DNA of 17,440 bases from Ilumatobacteraceae bacterium (GCA_016463105.1 JAEMRY010000027.1:1-17440), one strand, 5' to 3'. Shown: positions 1-7,821, numbered from the stretch's first letter. Numbers and translations are program-made. The notes: generated from the letters alone by a model not told the origin.

Positions 1-60
1 CATTCCAGACAGTCGTCACTTATTAAATGTTATCTGTCGCTAGCCGTCTAATAGAAAGAG

Positions 61-951
61 GTGTCAAAAGATCTGTCTACATGTCAGAATAGAACAGTGC
101 AATCATCGCTTGACGATCTAATCAAACTATTGGATCTCGAAGTAATCGAAGTAAATATCTTTCGTGGTGTTTCACCAGACGAAAGTCGCCAGCGAGTATT
201 TGGCGGACAAGTGGCTGGTCAAGCATTAATTGCAGCAGCCAGAACTGTCGATGATAAATCACGCCATGTGCATTCACTACACGCATACTTTCTGCGGCCA
301 GGAGATCCAACTGTGCCGATTCTGTATGAAGTTGACCGAATTCGTGATGGCAAAAGTTTCACGACTCGACGTGTAATCGCGATTCAACACGGCAAAGCAA
401 TTTTTAACTTGCAGGCAAGTTTTCAAATTCATGAAACAGGTTTGGACTATCACATTGCGATGCCAACAGGATTGCCTGACCCCGAATCACTGCCAGATTT
501 TGTAGAACGCATGACCCCTTACAAAGAACAAATGGGTGAATGGTTCGATCGTCCTAGGCCGATTGACTTGCGTTATATCGACTCAGACCCAATTTCACGA
601 AAAAAAGTTAAGAGCCCTGGACAAAAACTTTGGATGCGTGCTGACGGAAAACTTCCGGACGACCCAGTGCTACATGCTTGCATCGTGACATATGCAAGCG
701 ATATGTCATTGCTTGATACAACGCTTCTTCCGCACGGACGCTCTTGGACTGAAAGTGGAATTCAAATGGCGAGTTTGGATCACGTGATGTGGTTTCATCG
801 ACCATTTCGCGCCGATGATTGGTTGCTTTACGATCAACTTGCAATCTCAACATCAAATGCCCGAGGTATTGCTACAGGTTCAATTTTTTCAAGAACTGGC
901 GAACTTGTTGTAACAGTGGTTCAAGAAGGCTTGACACGACTCGTTGACTAG
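61..951 (+). CDS. tesB: Acyl-CoA thioesterase II (TesB, double hotdog fold)
   Basis: This enzyme hydrolyses acyl-CoA to free fatty acid and CoA in the cytoplasm. The 296-residue protein aligns by eye over its whole length with E. coli TesB (about 286 residues). It has the N-terminal hotdog signature FRG...RVFGGQVAGQAL (residues 34-55) and the C-terminal hotdog with YASDMSLL, DHVMWFHRPFRADDWLLY and VVQEG. The catalytic Asp-Thr-Gln triad of E. coli (D204, T228, Q278) maps to D214, S238 and Q288, so Ser conservatively replaces Thr. The start is uncertain. GTG at 61 is the most upstream possible, because an in-frame stop sits at 52-54, and it is preceded by TAATAG six bases upstream, which could be a leaderless -10. 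GTG at 97 would give 284 residues and match the E. coli N-terminus better. It stands alone and converges on mreB with an 11-bp gap. Confidence 0.95.
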   Translation: MSKDLSTCQNRTVQSSLDDLIKLLDLEVIEVNIFRGVSPDESRQRVFGGQVAGQALIAAARTVDDKSRHVHSLHAYFLRPGDPTVPILYEVDRIRDGKSFTTRRVIAIQHGKAIFNLQASFQIHETGLDYHIAMPTGLPDPESLPDFVERMTPYKEQMGEWFDRPRPIDLRYIDSDPISRKKVKSPGQKLWMRADGKLPDDPVLHACIVTYASDMSLLDTTLLPHGRSWTESGIQMASLDHVMWFHRPFRADDWLLYDQLAISTSNARGIATGSIFSRTGELVVTVVQEGLTRLVD

Positions 952-962
952 TCGATAACCAG

Positions 963-1970
963 TTAGTTGCGACGCGAATCCATAAATAGTCCACGTAGCG
1001 CAGAATAATTCTCGATGCAGTGACCTGCACCAAGAACCACTGCTTCAAGTGGCTCATTAGACATGTTCACCGGCACGCGAGTTTCAGTAGCAATGCGCTC
1101 GGCCATGCCGCGTAGCAACGACCCACCGCCTACTAGATAAATACCACGCTTCAAGAAGTCTTGCGACAATTCTGGAGGCGCAACTCCAAGACAGCGCACA
1201 ACCGAATCGACCATTTGTGACACAACTGGATTTATCGCATCACGAATTTCTGCCGCCGTCAAAATAACTGTCTTCGGCAAACCAGAAACTAAGTCACGGC
1301 CACGGACTTCTGCCTCGTTGTCGCCAGGCATCGGCATTGCACTGCCGATTGACTTCTTGATTTCTTCAGCAGTGCGTTCACCGATTGCAATGCCGTGAGT
1401 CCGACGCACATGAGATTGAATTTCACTGTCGATGTCAAAACTTCCAATTCGAACGGCTTCAAGAGCGACAATTCCACCCAAACTAATTACAGCCGTTTCT
1501 GTAGTGCCACCACCAATATCAATGACCATGTTTCCGACTGGCTCGTCAATTGGCAAGTTTGCACCTATCGCTGCGGCTACTGGCTGTTCAAGCAATTGAG
1601 CGTCGGCTGCACCGGCTCTACGAGTTGCATCAGTAACTGCACGTCGTTCAACTTCGGTAATCGCTGAGGGCACACAAATCAAAACTTTTGGTCGCGAAAA
1701 CCGAGACACACCAGCGCGTTGCAACAACAACCGAATCATTTTTTCTGTGACTTCAAAGTCGGTGATTGCTCCACCACGAAGCGGACGAACCGCAACGATG
1801 TATCCAGGAGTTCGGCCAATCATTTGCCATGCTTCTTCTCCGGTGGCAAGCACTTCTCCGCTTCGGCGATTAACCGCAATCACCGATGGTTCGTTGATAA
1901 CGATGCCTCGACCTTGCATATAAACAAGGGTGTTTGCCGTTCCGAGATCGATTGCCAGGTCGCGTGCCAT
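963..1970 (-). CDS. mreB: Rod shape-determining protein MreB (actin-like ATPase)
   Basis: MreB is a bacterial actin homologue that polymerises under the membrane and guides lateral cell-wall synthesis. The 335-residue protein is full length. It shows the phosphate-1 loop DLGTANTLVY (8-17), the phosphate-2 loop DIGGGTTE (151-158), the LEQPVAAAIG segment near 127-136, and the adenosine motif LVGGGSLLRGM (279-289). The ATG start is preceded by AAAGG about 9 nt upstream, overlapping the stop codon of the small membrane protein gene ahead of it. It is therefore the last gene of an apparent moaE - small membrane protein - mreB operon. The usual partners mreC, mreD, pbp2 and rodA are not in the window. 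Many actinobacteria lack MreB, so its presence says something about this lineage. Confidence 0.97.
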   Translation of the reverse strand: MARDLAIDLGTANTLVYMQGRGIVINEPSVIAVNRRSGEVLATGEEAWQMIGRTPGYIVAVRPLRGGAITDFEVTEKMIRLLLQRAGVSRFSRPKVLICVPSAITEVERRAVTDATRRAGAADAQLLEQPVAAAIGANLPIDEPVGNMVIDIGGGTTETAVISLGGIVALEAVRIGSFDIDSEIQSHVRRTHGIAIGERTAEEIKKSIGSAMPMPGDNEAEVRGRDLVSGLPKTVILTAAEIRDAINPVVSQMVDSVVRCLGVAPPELSQDFLKRGIYLVGGGSLLRGMAERIATETRVPVNMSNEPLEAVVLGAGHCIENYSALRGLFMDSRRN

Positions 1971-1976
1971 TTTGAT

Positions 1977-2192
1977 TTACCTTTTTACTTGTCGTTGCTT
2001 TGCGTCGCGTAATTGCGAGCGCACATGCTCTCGAGAATCATCAGAAAGCGCATCGAGATGCCGATGGAAAGCGGTCATGCCGTGCGCTGAATTTATCTTT
2101 CGTTGTTGCGTTGAAACAAGTAAGGCGAGAGTGCAAGCACCGACAATCGAAATCGCAGCAAACACAACGGCCACAGAAGAAACAGCAAGCAT
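1977..2192 (-). CDS. Small single-pass membrane protein of unknown function
   Basis: I do not recognise a named family. The 71-residue product has one hydrophobic segment at residues 1-26 (alanine-, valine- and isoleucine-rich), then a short basic stretch, then a charged, probably helical tail ending in basic residues. That suggests an N-terminal anchor with a cytoplasmic tail. Evidence that it is a real gene is positional. Its ATG lies 2 bp after the moaE stop, and its stop lies 6 bp before the mreB start and overlaps the mreB ribosome-binding site. GTAGAG, which includes the moaE stop, immediately precedes the ATG. Translational coupling with both neighbours is likely. A role with MreB at the membrane is possible but only inferred from position. 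Confidence 0.7.
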   Translation of the reverse strand: MLAVSSVAVVFAAISIVGACTLALLVSTQQRKINSAHGMTAFHRHLDALSDDSREHVRSQLRDAKQRQVKR

Positions 2193-2194
2193 CT

Positions 2195-2695
2195 CTACGA
2201 CACTGAACTTTCTGCTGAGTTAACTTTTTGTGCATCTGAAATATTGTGACTATTTGTGCCCCAGTCGGTGCCATCTTTCCAATGTTCTTGTTTCCAAATC
2301 GGCACACTTATCTTTAGTGCGTCAATTCCAAATTGGGCAGCGGCAAATGCGTTAGGCCGATGTGGAGATGAAACCGTCACCAGAACCGAAGATTCACCCA
2401 ACGACAGAGTTCCAATACGGTGGATTAAGGCGATTCGACCAAGATCAACCCATCGCACACGCATTTCGTCAGCGATTAATTTAAGTTTTGCAACAACTTG
2501 GTCATCGTATGCTTCGTAAGTTAACGATGTGACATCGGTGCGCCCATCAGCGTGATCACGAACGATCCCCGAGAAAACTACTACGGCTCCGCAAGATGGA
2601 ATAGCAGCCCAGTTATAGACCTCACCAACATTCAAGACATTGTCTGTTAGTTCAAGCCAGGTGTCGCCATTGTTGATAATTTGCTTAGTCAACAT
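2195..2695 (-). CDS. moaE: Molybdopterin synthase catalytic subunit MoaE
   Basis: MoaE is the large subunit of molybdopterin synthase. With the sulfur carrier MoaD it converts cyclic pyranopterin monophosphate to molybdopterin in molybdenum cofactor synthesis. The 166-residue protein has the family landmarks in order: GAVVVFSGIVRDHADGR (36-52), YEAY (60-63), HRIG (92-95), GESSV (100-104), SSPHR (109-113) and VPIWKQEHW (131-139). K128 and K135 have the same spacing as the catalytic pair K119 and K126 of the E. coli enzyme. The C-terminal tail of about 25 residues is polar and probably disordered. No moaD or other moa gene is in the window. It is the first gene of the operon running into mreB and is divergent from the DUF2342 gene across 35 bp. 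Confidence 0.95.
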   Translation of the reverse strand: MLTKQIINNGDTWLELTDNVLNVGEVYNWAAIPSCGAVVVFSGIVRDHADGRTDVTSLTYEAYDDQVVAKLKLIADEMRVRWVDLGRIALIHRIGTLSLGESSVLVTVSSPHRPNAFAAAQFGIDALKISVPIWKQEHWKDGTDWGTNSHNISDAQKVNSAESSVS

Positions 2696-2703
2696 CGTTT
2701 TTC

Positions 2704-2724
2704 AGTGTACGGTCTGCGTAGCAT
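2704..2724. promoter_or_regulatory. Divergent leaderless-type -10 elements for moaE and the DUF2342 gene
   Basis: The 35-bp gap holds two opposed TANNNT hexamers. TACACT on the minus strand (2704-2709) lies 8 nt before the moaE ATG. TAGCAT on the plus strand (2719-2724) lies exactly 6 nt before the ATG at 2731. Neither gene has a Shine-Dalgarno sequence, so transcription probably starts at or next to the start codon. The call rests on spacing only; no good -35 is visible. Confidence 0.45.
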
Positions 2725-2730
2725 CAGTTC

Positions 2731-3948
2731 ATGTCTCAAGATTCAAACGAGCAACCGATATCAGGCATGCCGTTTTTTTCGCAACTAGCAAAAGCCATGT
2801 CAAACCAAGGCCCAGTGCAGTGGGATATGGCTAGACAGTTGGCAATGACCACGGCTACTAACTCGACTACCGAATCTAACGTTGACCCGACAGTTCGAAT
2901 TGCAGTGCAGCAACTCGCAGAGGTTGCCGATATGCACGTACGTGATGTAACTGGTTTGACAACCTCGAAGACAATTAACGCACCTGTCATCGATGTGGTC
3001 AACCGTTCGATGTGGGTGCACCACACACTTGACGCCTATAAACCTTTCTTTACAGAATTTGCAACATCAATTTCAGGACAACCAAATACTGATTCTGGCA
3101 ACCCTCAAAACAACCAGAAAAATATTGACGAAATAGATGAAACATACGAAATGAACGAAATGAATGCAATGATGCGCAACCTTACGAAAATGATGGCGCC
3201 AGCCATGCTCGGCATGTCTGTGGGTTCAATGATCGGACAACTCTCGCTTCGGGCTTTTGGTCAATACGATCTGCCGCTTCCTCGTGAACCACAAACACAA
3301 CTTTTATTTGTTGCACGCAACTGCGAAGAGTTCGCCAACGACTGGAGCATCAACATCTCTGATATGCAGATGTGGTTGCTCGTACAAGAACTTACTTTTC
3401 ACGCAGTATTTAAAGTTCCGTCCATTCGCACAGAAATTACTGAAGCGGTCAAAGCCCATGTCGCAGGATTTAAACCAAATCCGAATGCGCTCGCCGAACG
3501 CCTAAACACACCTGGAATCATCGACAGCGATCCTGCTGTAATGATGCAGCGACTACTTGGTGATCCAACTTTATTGCTCGGCGCTGCGCGATCACCACAG
3601 CAAGAAGCACTCGCACCAAAACTCGATGCGATGATTAGCGCAATAGTTAGCTATGTCGACTATGTAGTTGACACTATTGCTGGACGAATAATCGGAACAG
3701 GTGATCAAATTTCTGAGGCCGTGCGCAGGCGAAGAGTTGAGTCAAGCACGCAAGATCAGTTTGTTGAGCAACTACTTGGTTTGCATCTAACTACAACCCA
3801 AATAGACAACGGACATGCATTTATCAGCGGAATTGTAGAGCGATCTGGGATTGACGGTCTCGCAGGTCTATGGCAGAAGCCCGGAAACTTGCCGACACCA
3901 AATGAATTAATCGCGCCAGGCCTTTGGCTCGAACGAATTAATTTTTAG
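2731..3948 (+). CDS. DUF2342 / Zincin_2 family protein with degenerate HExxH
   Basis: This 405-residue protein belongs to the actinobacterial family annotated variously as zinc-dependent metalloprotease, putative hydrolase, or coenzyme F420 biosynthesis-associated protein (DUF2342/Zincin_2). Its function is not established. The recognisable core is GMSVGSMIGQ...LRAFGQYDLPLPR (161-185), followed by the helix that carries the metal-binding HExxH in typical members. Here that site reads QELTFH (219-224), so the first His is Gln and the spacing to the second His is off by one. Zinc peptidase activity is doubtful. Residues 117-148 form a low-complexity Asn/Glu/Met-rich insertion. The ATG start fits a leaderless promoter 6 nt upstream. 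It stands alone and ends 5 bp from the convergent MFS gene. Family membership is fairly secure; any enzymatic role is not. Confidence 0.82.
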   Translation: MSQDSNEQPISGMPFFSQLAKAMSNQGPVQWDMARQLAMTTATNSTTESNVDPTVRIAVQQLAEVADMHVRDVTGLTTSKTINAPVIDVVNRSMWVHHTLDAYKPFFTEFATSISGQPNTDSGNPQNNQKNIDEIDETYEMNEMNAMMRNLTKMMAPAMLGMSVGSMIGQLSLRAFGQYDLPLPREPQTQLLFVARNCEEFANDWSINISDMQMWLLVQELTFHAVFKVPSIRTEITEAVKAHVAGFKPNPNALAERLNTPGIIDSDPAVMMQRLLGDPTLLLGAARSPQQEALAPKLDAMISAIVSYVDYVVDTIAGRIIGTGDQISEAVRRRRVESSTQDQFVEQLLGLHLTTTQIDNGHAFISGIVERSGIDGLAGLWQKPGNLPTPNELIAPGLWLERINF

Positions 3949-3953
3949 TTCGA

Positions 3954-5075
3954 TTACTTTTTCAGAAGCAGAAAATAAATCAAACCTGTCGCGCAAGCGA
4001 TGCCCACAATAGCAAAACCGACTGCGCCAGGAAACGTGCAAACCACAGCAACTAACCCCGAGCTAACCCAAACAAGTTGATTTCTTGTTTCGAACTTCAC
4101 GAACATCCGTGCACGGTTGGCCTCTGGAGTTTCTCGCTGGACAATTGATTCAAATGCCAAACGACCGATTGAACTCATTGCATTAGCAACTGCAATCAAG
4201 ATAATTCCTGCGGTGATACCGCCAACTACTCCAGAAATTATTCCGGTCAGACTGATAATTGCCAATGAAACGGTCACCATCGCCCGCTCTGACATCACGC
4301 GACGGATTAACGGCGAAATTCCGTTTGCAAACATCGTTGCTAATGATGACAAACCCAGCGCTAAACCGAACCATGCGGTGCCCGCTCTTTCGTCACGCAA
4401 CCAAAATGCGACATGAAAAAACAGAAATCCAACTACACCTCGTAAAAGCATCATTGAGATTGCGGCATGACGCACCAGAGAACCCTGCAAGTCTTTTGTT
4501 TTGATCAGCGAAATTATTTTTGATGCGGTTGCAACATGTCGTGGCAACTGCAGCGATGCAAAACTCGCGAGACCGAACATCGCCGCTGACATTACTAATG
4601 TCGCGCGAGAATCAATTAGCTGCAGCAACAAAGCTGGCACCGAGGCAATGAAACCAATGATCCCTGCCAATAGGCCTAACTTTCCGTTGGCGGCAACTAA
4701 TTCTTGCTCGTTGGGTACAAGTGTCGGAACTAGTGCTGTTTTGCTGACCGCATACGTTCGAGAGAGAACCAATGAAATAAATGCCAATGGAAACAAAGTC
4801 ATCGAGTCCAATCGCGAAATCATTAATAAGACAGTGATACATCTCAAAAAGTTCACTAGAAAAACTGTGAACCTGCGCCCACCTGGCACACGATCAATGA
4901 TCGGCCCAATAAACGGAGCAACAACAGCAAATGGGGCAAGACTTATCGCTAGAAATAACAAAACTTTGCTACGAGCAGCATCTGGATCAATAGAGAGAAA
5001 TAACGAATCGGCAAGAGCAATCGCAAACGATGCTTCGCCACATGCAATAAGTGCATGCACTCGTCCGAGCCGCAT
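3954..5075 (-). CDS. Major facilitator superfamily transporter
   Basis: This is an integral membrane protein of 373 residues with about 10-12 predicted membrane segments across its whole length. The loop between helices 2 and 3 carries a motif A-like GPIIDRVPGGRR (57-68). The substrate cannot be told from sequence. It is the last gene of the phoU-senX3-regX3 operon, starting 38 bp after the regX3 stop on the same strand, which suggests phosphate-dependent expression. The start is odd. No Shine-Dalgarno sequence precedes the ATG at 5075. The same frame is open back to about 5135 and encodes a plausible N-terminal extension (ALFKSGLAPASP), but no ATG, GTG or TTG occurs there. A non-standard start or coupling to regX3 translation is possible. 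The MFS assignment is secure; the role in phosphate physiology is inferred. Confidence 0.88.
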   Translation of the reverse strand: MRLGRVHALIACGEASFAIALADSLFLSIDPDAARSKVLLFLAISLAPFAVVAPFIGPIIDRVPGGRRFTVFLVNFLRCITVLLMISRLDSMTLFPLAFISLVLSRTYAVSKTALVPTLVPNEQELVAANGKLGLLAGIIGFIASVPALLLQLIDSRATLVMSAAMFGLASFASLQLPRHVATASKIISLIKTKDLQGSLVRHAAISMMLLRGVVGFLFFHVAFWLRDERAGTAWFGLALGLSSLATMFANGISPLIRRVMSERAMVTVSLAIISLTGIISGVVGGITAGIILIAVANAMSSIGRLAFESIVQRETPEANRARMFVKFETRNQLVWVSSGLVAVVCTFPGAVGFAIVGIACATGLIYFLLLKK

Positions 5076-5113
5076 AAGCGGTGAAGCTGGGGCGAGGCCT
5101 GATTTAAATAATG

Positions 5114-5833
5114 CTATGAAACCATTTTCTCGTATTTATAACCAAGTCCGCGGATGGTTACTACAAGTCGTGGATCTGCAGGTTCTTGTTCAATCTTTGC
5201 CCGTAACCGCTTGATATGCACATCCAACGTTTTGGTATCACCAAAATAATCAGTGCCCCAAACACGGTCAATCAGAGTTTCTCTGGTTAATACTCGACCA
5301 GCATTAGACATCAGAATATAGAGCAACTCAAATTCTTTTAACGGAAGCTTGGTCACTACACCACGAATCGAAACAATATGTTGTTCAGGATCGATAGAAA
5401 CTGCACCGATCGCAACTCTGCCGATGCCAGCTATGTCTTCTTCGCTATTTGAAAGAGCTCCGCGACGAAGCGCGGCACGCAAACGTGCAACAAGTTCTCG
5501 AAGTCGATACGGCTTCGTGATGTAGTCATCGGCACCCACCTCAAGACCCACTACTGTGTCAATTTCGGCGCCCTTGGCTGAGACCATGATGATTGGCACC
5601 GTACTCTTTTTGCGAATTTCCCGACAAACATCTGTTCCAGAAACTTTTGGCAACATAACATCTAACAACACTGCATCTGGCCGTACCGAATCAAAAACAG
5701 CGAGTGCTTCAGCGCCGTCACGCGCGACCTCGACGCGAAAACCTTCACGTTTCAGACCAACCTGTAACGCCTCGATAAATGATTCTTCGTCGTCTACAAC
5801 CAAAATTGTTGGTAACGAATTATTTATGCTCAT
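5114..5833 (-). CDS. regX3: OmpR/PhoB-type response regulator, RegX3-like
   Basis: This is the cytoplasmic DNA-binding partner of the adjacent kinase. In actinobacteria RegX3 activates phosphate-starvation genes. The 239-residue protein has a receiver domain (about 8-122) with the acidic pair D14-D15, phospho-acceptor D58 in VLLDVMLP, switch residue S85 and K107. A winged-helix DNA-binding domain follows (about 140-235), with TRETLIDRVWG, LDVHIKRLRAKIE and the wing segment VVTIRGLGYKYE. Its ATG overlaps the senX3 stop (ATGA), and AGGAG lies 7 nt upstream (5841-5845), so the two are translationally coupled. Synteny with phoU and senX3, and the 11-bp repeat array upstream of phoU, support the RegX3/PhoP-like assignment over other OmpR-family members. 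Confidence 0.93.
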   Translation of the reverse strand: MSINNSLPTILVVDDEESFIEALQVGLKREGFRVEVARDGAEALAVFDSVRPDAVLLDVMLPKVSGTDVCREIRKKSTVPIIMVSAKGAEIDTVVGLEVGADDYITKPYRLRELVARLRAALRRGALSNSEEDIAGIGRVAIGAVSIDPEQHIVSIRGVVTKLPLKEFELLYILMSNAGRVLTRETLIDRVWGTDYFGDTKTLDVHIKRLRAKIEQEPADPRLVVTIRGLGYKYEKMVS

Positions 5834-6987
5834 GTTAGGGCTCCTAAATCGTCAACTAAATCTGGAGCGGGTTTTACTGACACTTGAGGCAATCGAATTG
5901 TAAATGTTGAGCCCATTCCCTCTTCGGAAACAACTTCGATCGAGCCGCCATGCTCTAAAACGATGTGTCTAACTATTGACAGACCTAAACCAGTTCCACC
6001 TGTCACTCGACTTCGTGCTTTATCGACTCGGTAAAACCGTTCAAAAATTCTTTTTTGATCATGTTCAGCAATTCCTATTCCATGATCAATTACATTAATG
6101 ACAATTTTGTTGCCTAGAACCAAACTTTCAACCGATACATCGCTGCCAGACTCACTGTACTTAATTGCGTTCTCAATCAGATTGGAGAATGCTGAAACAA
6201 GTTGAGATCTTTCACCTTGCACAAAAAAATCACCTGCATTAGTAAGAGATAAATTCAGACCCTGCCGTTTGGCTGAATGTTGGTGGGTACTTACCACCTC
6301 TACCAACACATGGCCCAGGTTGATATTGGTCCAATCTTCTGTTCCACCAAATTCAAGGCGAGAAAGATCTAAGAGGTCATCAACAATCCGCGACATGCGA
6401 TGTGACTCAGTGACAATTCTTTCTGCAAGTCGCCAAACCACCTCAGTCTCAGTCTCGCCAGTCAAAGAATCTGCAAGTGCTGCAATAGCACCAATTGGAG
6501 TTTTAAGTTCGTGACTCAGATTTGCAACAAAATCTGTCTGAACAGTCTCAATTCGTAACTTTTCTGTGACATCTTCAATCGTCACAATTATGCTTTGGCT
6601 ACTTAATTTCTCGCCATGGATTCTAAAAAATCTCGTTGTGCCAGCTACCGCTTCGAACACTCGATTACCGAGACCTAATTGTTGAACATGAGCGACCATT
6701 TCGTCTAATGCTTGATCTACTAAAATATCTACATATCGCACTCCGGTCATTGAAGATGCGGCTTTGTTTTTTGAGCGACGATTATTTTTAGAATCAACAA
6801 ATAGAACACCAATTGCAAAGACATCGAGGATGTCCATCAGCTGCGAGGTCGAATCTTCGGTAACTATCTTTTCAAGAGATGTATCTTGACTGAGTACAGT
6901 CTGAATTTCGTTTTTTGAACGTCTTGAAATGAAAAAAGCGATTAACGCCGAAATACATGCGCCTAAAATAAAGAAAAAGAACTGCAT
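5830..6987 (-). CDS. senX3: Phosphate sensor histidine kinase, SenX3-like
   Basis: This membrane histidine kinase is expected to phosphorylate RegX3 under phosphate limitation, with PhoU modulating its activity. Counting residues from the ATG at 6987 (385 residues): one N-terminal membrane segment (about 3-20, very Phe-rich), no extracellular domain, a degenerate PAS-like region (about 45-145), then HisKA with NLSHELKTP (phospho-acceptor H159) and a HATPase domain with the N box NLIENAIKYS, the G1 box DHGIGI and the G2 box GGTGLGLSIV. One membrane anchor plus PAS is also how M. tuberculosis SenX3 is built, as I recall. An upstream TTG at 7005 (391 residues) overlaps the phoU TGA as TTGA. I prefer the ATG because the hydrophobic anchor then starts at once, but the TTG cannot be excluded. 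It overlaps regX3 by 4 bp. Confidence 0.92.
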   Translation of the reverse strand: MQFFFFILGACISALIAFFISRRSKNEIQTVLSQDTSLEKIVTEDSTSQLMDILDVFAIGVLFVDSKNNRRSKNKAASSMTGVRYVDILVDQALDEMVAHVQQLGLGNRVFEAVAGTTRFFRIHGEKLSSQSIIVTIEDVTEKLRIETVQTDFVANLSHELKTPIGAIAALADSLTGETETEVVWRLAERIVTESHRMSRIVDDLLDLSRLEFGGTEDWTNINLGHVLVEVVSTHQHSAKRQGLNLSLTNAGDFFVQGERSQLVSAFSNLIENAIKYSESGSDVSVESLVLGNKIVINVIDHGIGIAEHDQKRIFERFYRVDKARSRVTGGTGLGLSIVRHIVLEHGGSIEVVSEEGMGSTFTIRLPQVSVKPAPDLVDDLGALT

Positions 6988-7001
6988 GTTAAAAACTTGA
7001 C

Positions 7002-7733
7002 TCAATTCTGCTCAGAAATTCTTAGTGTCTCTCCGGTCTCGTCTTCAACTCTGGCTTTGTAACGGTTGATGCCATCACGCTCACGCACCCAGCCCGTCAC
7101 GATGAAACGAGTTTTTTCGCTGACGTTTACCGCATGATCACCAATGCGCTCATAAAACCGAGCAACAACTGCTAACTGCACCGCGACTTGAAGATCAATT
7201 TTTAAATTAGAGTGAGATTCGAAAATTTGCTGAATGAATTGACGATGCAAACTATCTAGATACGAATCCATATCATCAATCGCTGCAGCTTTAGCAGCAT
7301 CATTTTCTTCAAATGCTTCCATTGTTGCTGCGAAAAGGTTTTGAGCTTGTTCACTCATCTTAGAAATGACACCACGCAAAATTGGGTCAATATCATGTCC
7401 ATAAATGCGTCGCGCCGCTTTGCAAATGTTGACAACGAGATCTGCTGAACGCTCAAGTTCTCCTGCAATCTTTATTATTGAAACAGTTTGTCGAAGATCA
7501 GCAGCCACTGGAGACTGCAGTGCCAAAATTTCAAAGCACGATGCCTCGAGCATCGATGCACGACCATCAAACTCGTCATCGGCCTGAACTAAATAGTCGG
7601 CACCCTCAAGATCACCACTAAGCAAAATCGCCGTGGCTCTTGGTATTGCCTCAGTTAGAGTTGCTCCAAGACGAATTACTTCTGCACGGGCATTTTCGAG
7701 ATCGTTGTGAAAATTTTTGCGAATTTCAACCAT
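7002..7733 (-). CDS. phoU: Phosphate signalling protein PhoU
   Basis: PhoU is a cytoplasmic metal-binding helical protein that links phosphate transporter status to the sensor kinase and represses the Pho response when phosphate is plentiful. The sequence is all-helical, with the two duplicated metal-site motifs of the family: ELERSADLVVNI in the first bundle and FYERIGDHAVNVSEK in the second. The ATG at 7733 (243 residues) is chosen over the in-frame GTG at 7742 because GAGGTG lies 6 nt upstream of the ATG and the protein then begins like other PhoU proteins. It heads the operon phoU-senX3-regX3-MFS. The promoter region between it and ppk carries a PHO-box-like repeat array. No pst genes are present nearby. 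Confidence 0.95.
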   Translation of the reverse strand: MVEIRKNFHNDLENARAEVIRLGATLTEAIPRATAILLSGDLEGADYLVQADDEFDGRASMLEASCFEILALQSPVAADLRQTVSIIKIAGELERSADLVVNICKAARRIYGHDIDPILRGVISKMSEQAQNLFAATMEAFEENDAAKAAAIDDMDSYLDSLHRQFIQQIFESHSNLKIDLQVAVQLAVVARFYERIGDHAVNVSEKTRFIVTGWVRERDGINRYKARVEDETGETLRISEQN

Positions 7734-7739
7734 AAATAA

Positions 7740-7745
7740 CACCTC
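7740..7745 (-). promoter_or_regulatory. Ribosome-binding site deciding the phoU start
   Basis: GAGGTG on the minus strand is spaced 6 nt from the ATG at 7733. It overlaps the alternative upstream GTG at 7742, so that GTG is an unlikely start. Confidence 0.7.
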
Positions 7746-7799
7746 TATTTCGTCTAATTTTTAGGTCTCCACAAACAACCGTTTGCATTTGCTGATCTA

Positions 7800-7805
7800 A
7801 CAATA
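7800..7805 (-). promoter_or_regulatory. Candidate -10 of the phoU operon promoter
   Basis: TATTGT on the minus strand matches TATAAT at four of six positions. It lies 16 bp downstream of the last PHO-box-like unit (GTTAACC), which would take the place of the -35. A start site about 7 nt further would leave a leader of roughly 60 nt before phoU, consistent with that gene having a Shine-Dalgarno sequence. Confidence 0.45.
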
Positions 7806-7821
7806 ACGGTAGCCCCGAGAT

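Noticed and set aside
4501..5214. A 237-codon open frame on the plus strand across the MFS and regX3 genes
   Set aside because: It is antisense to two clear genes, its product is low in hydrophobic structure and rich in Asn, Arg and Thr, and it has no recognisable motif. It mirrors the codon bias of the opposite strand.
7772..7785. A 5-bp inverted repeat (CAAAC / GTTTG, 4-nt loop) in the phoU leader
   Set aside because: It is too short to be a terminator or riboswitch and has no T-run; a chance repeat is likely.
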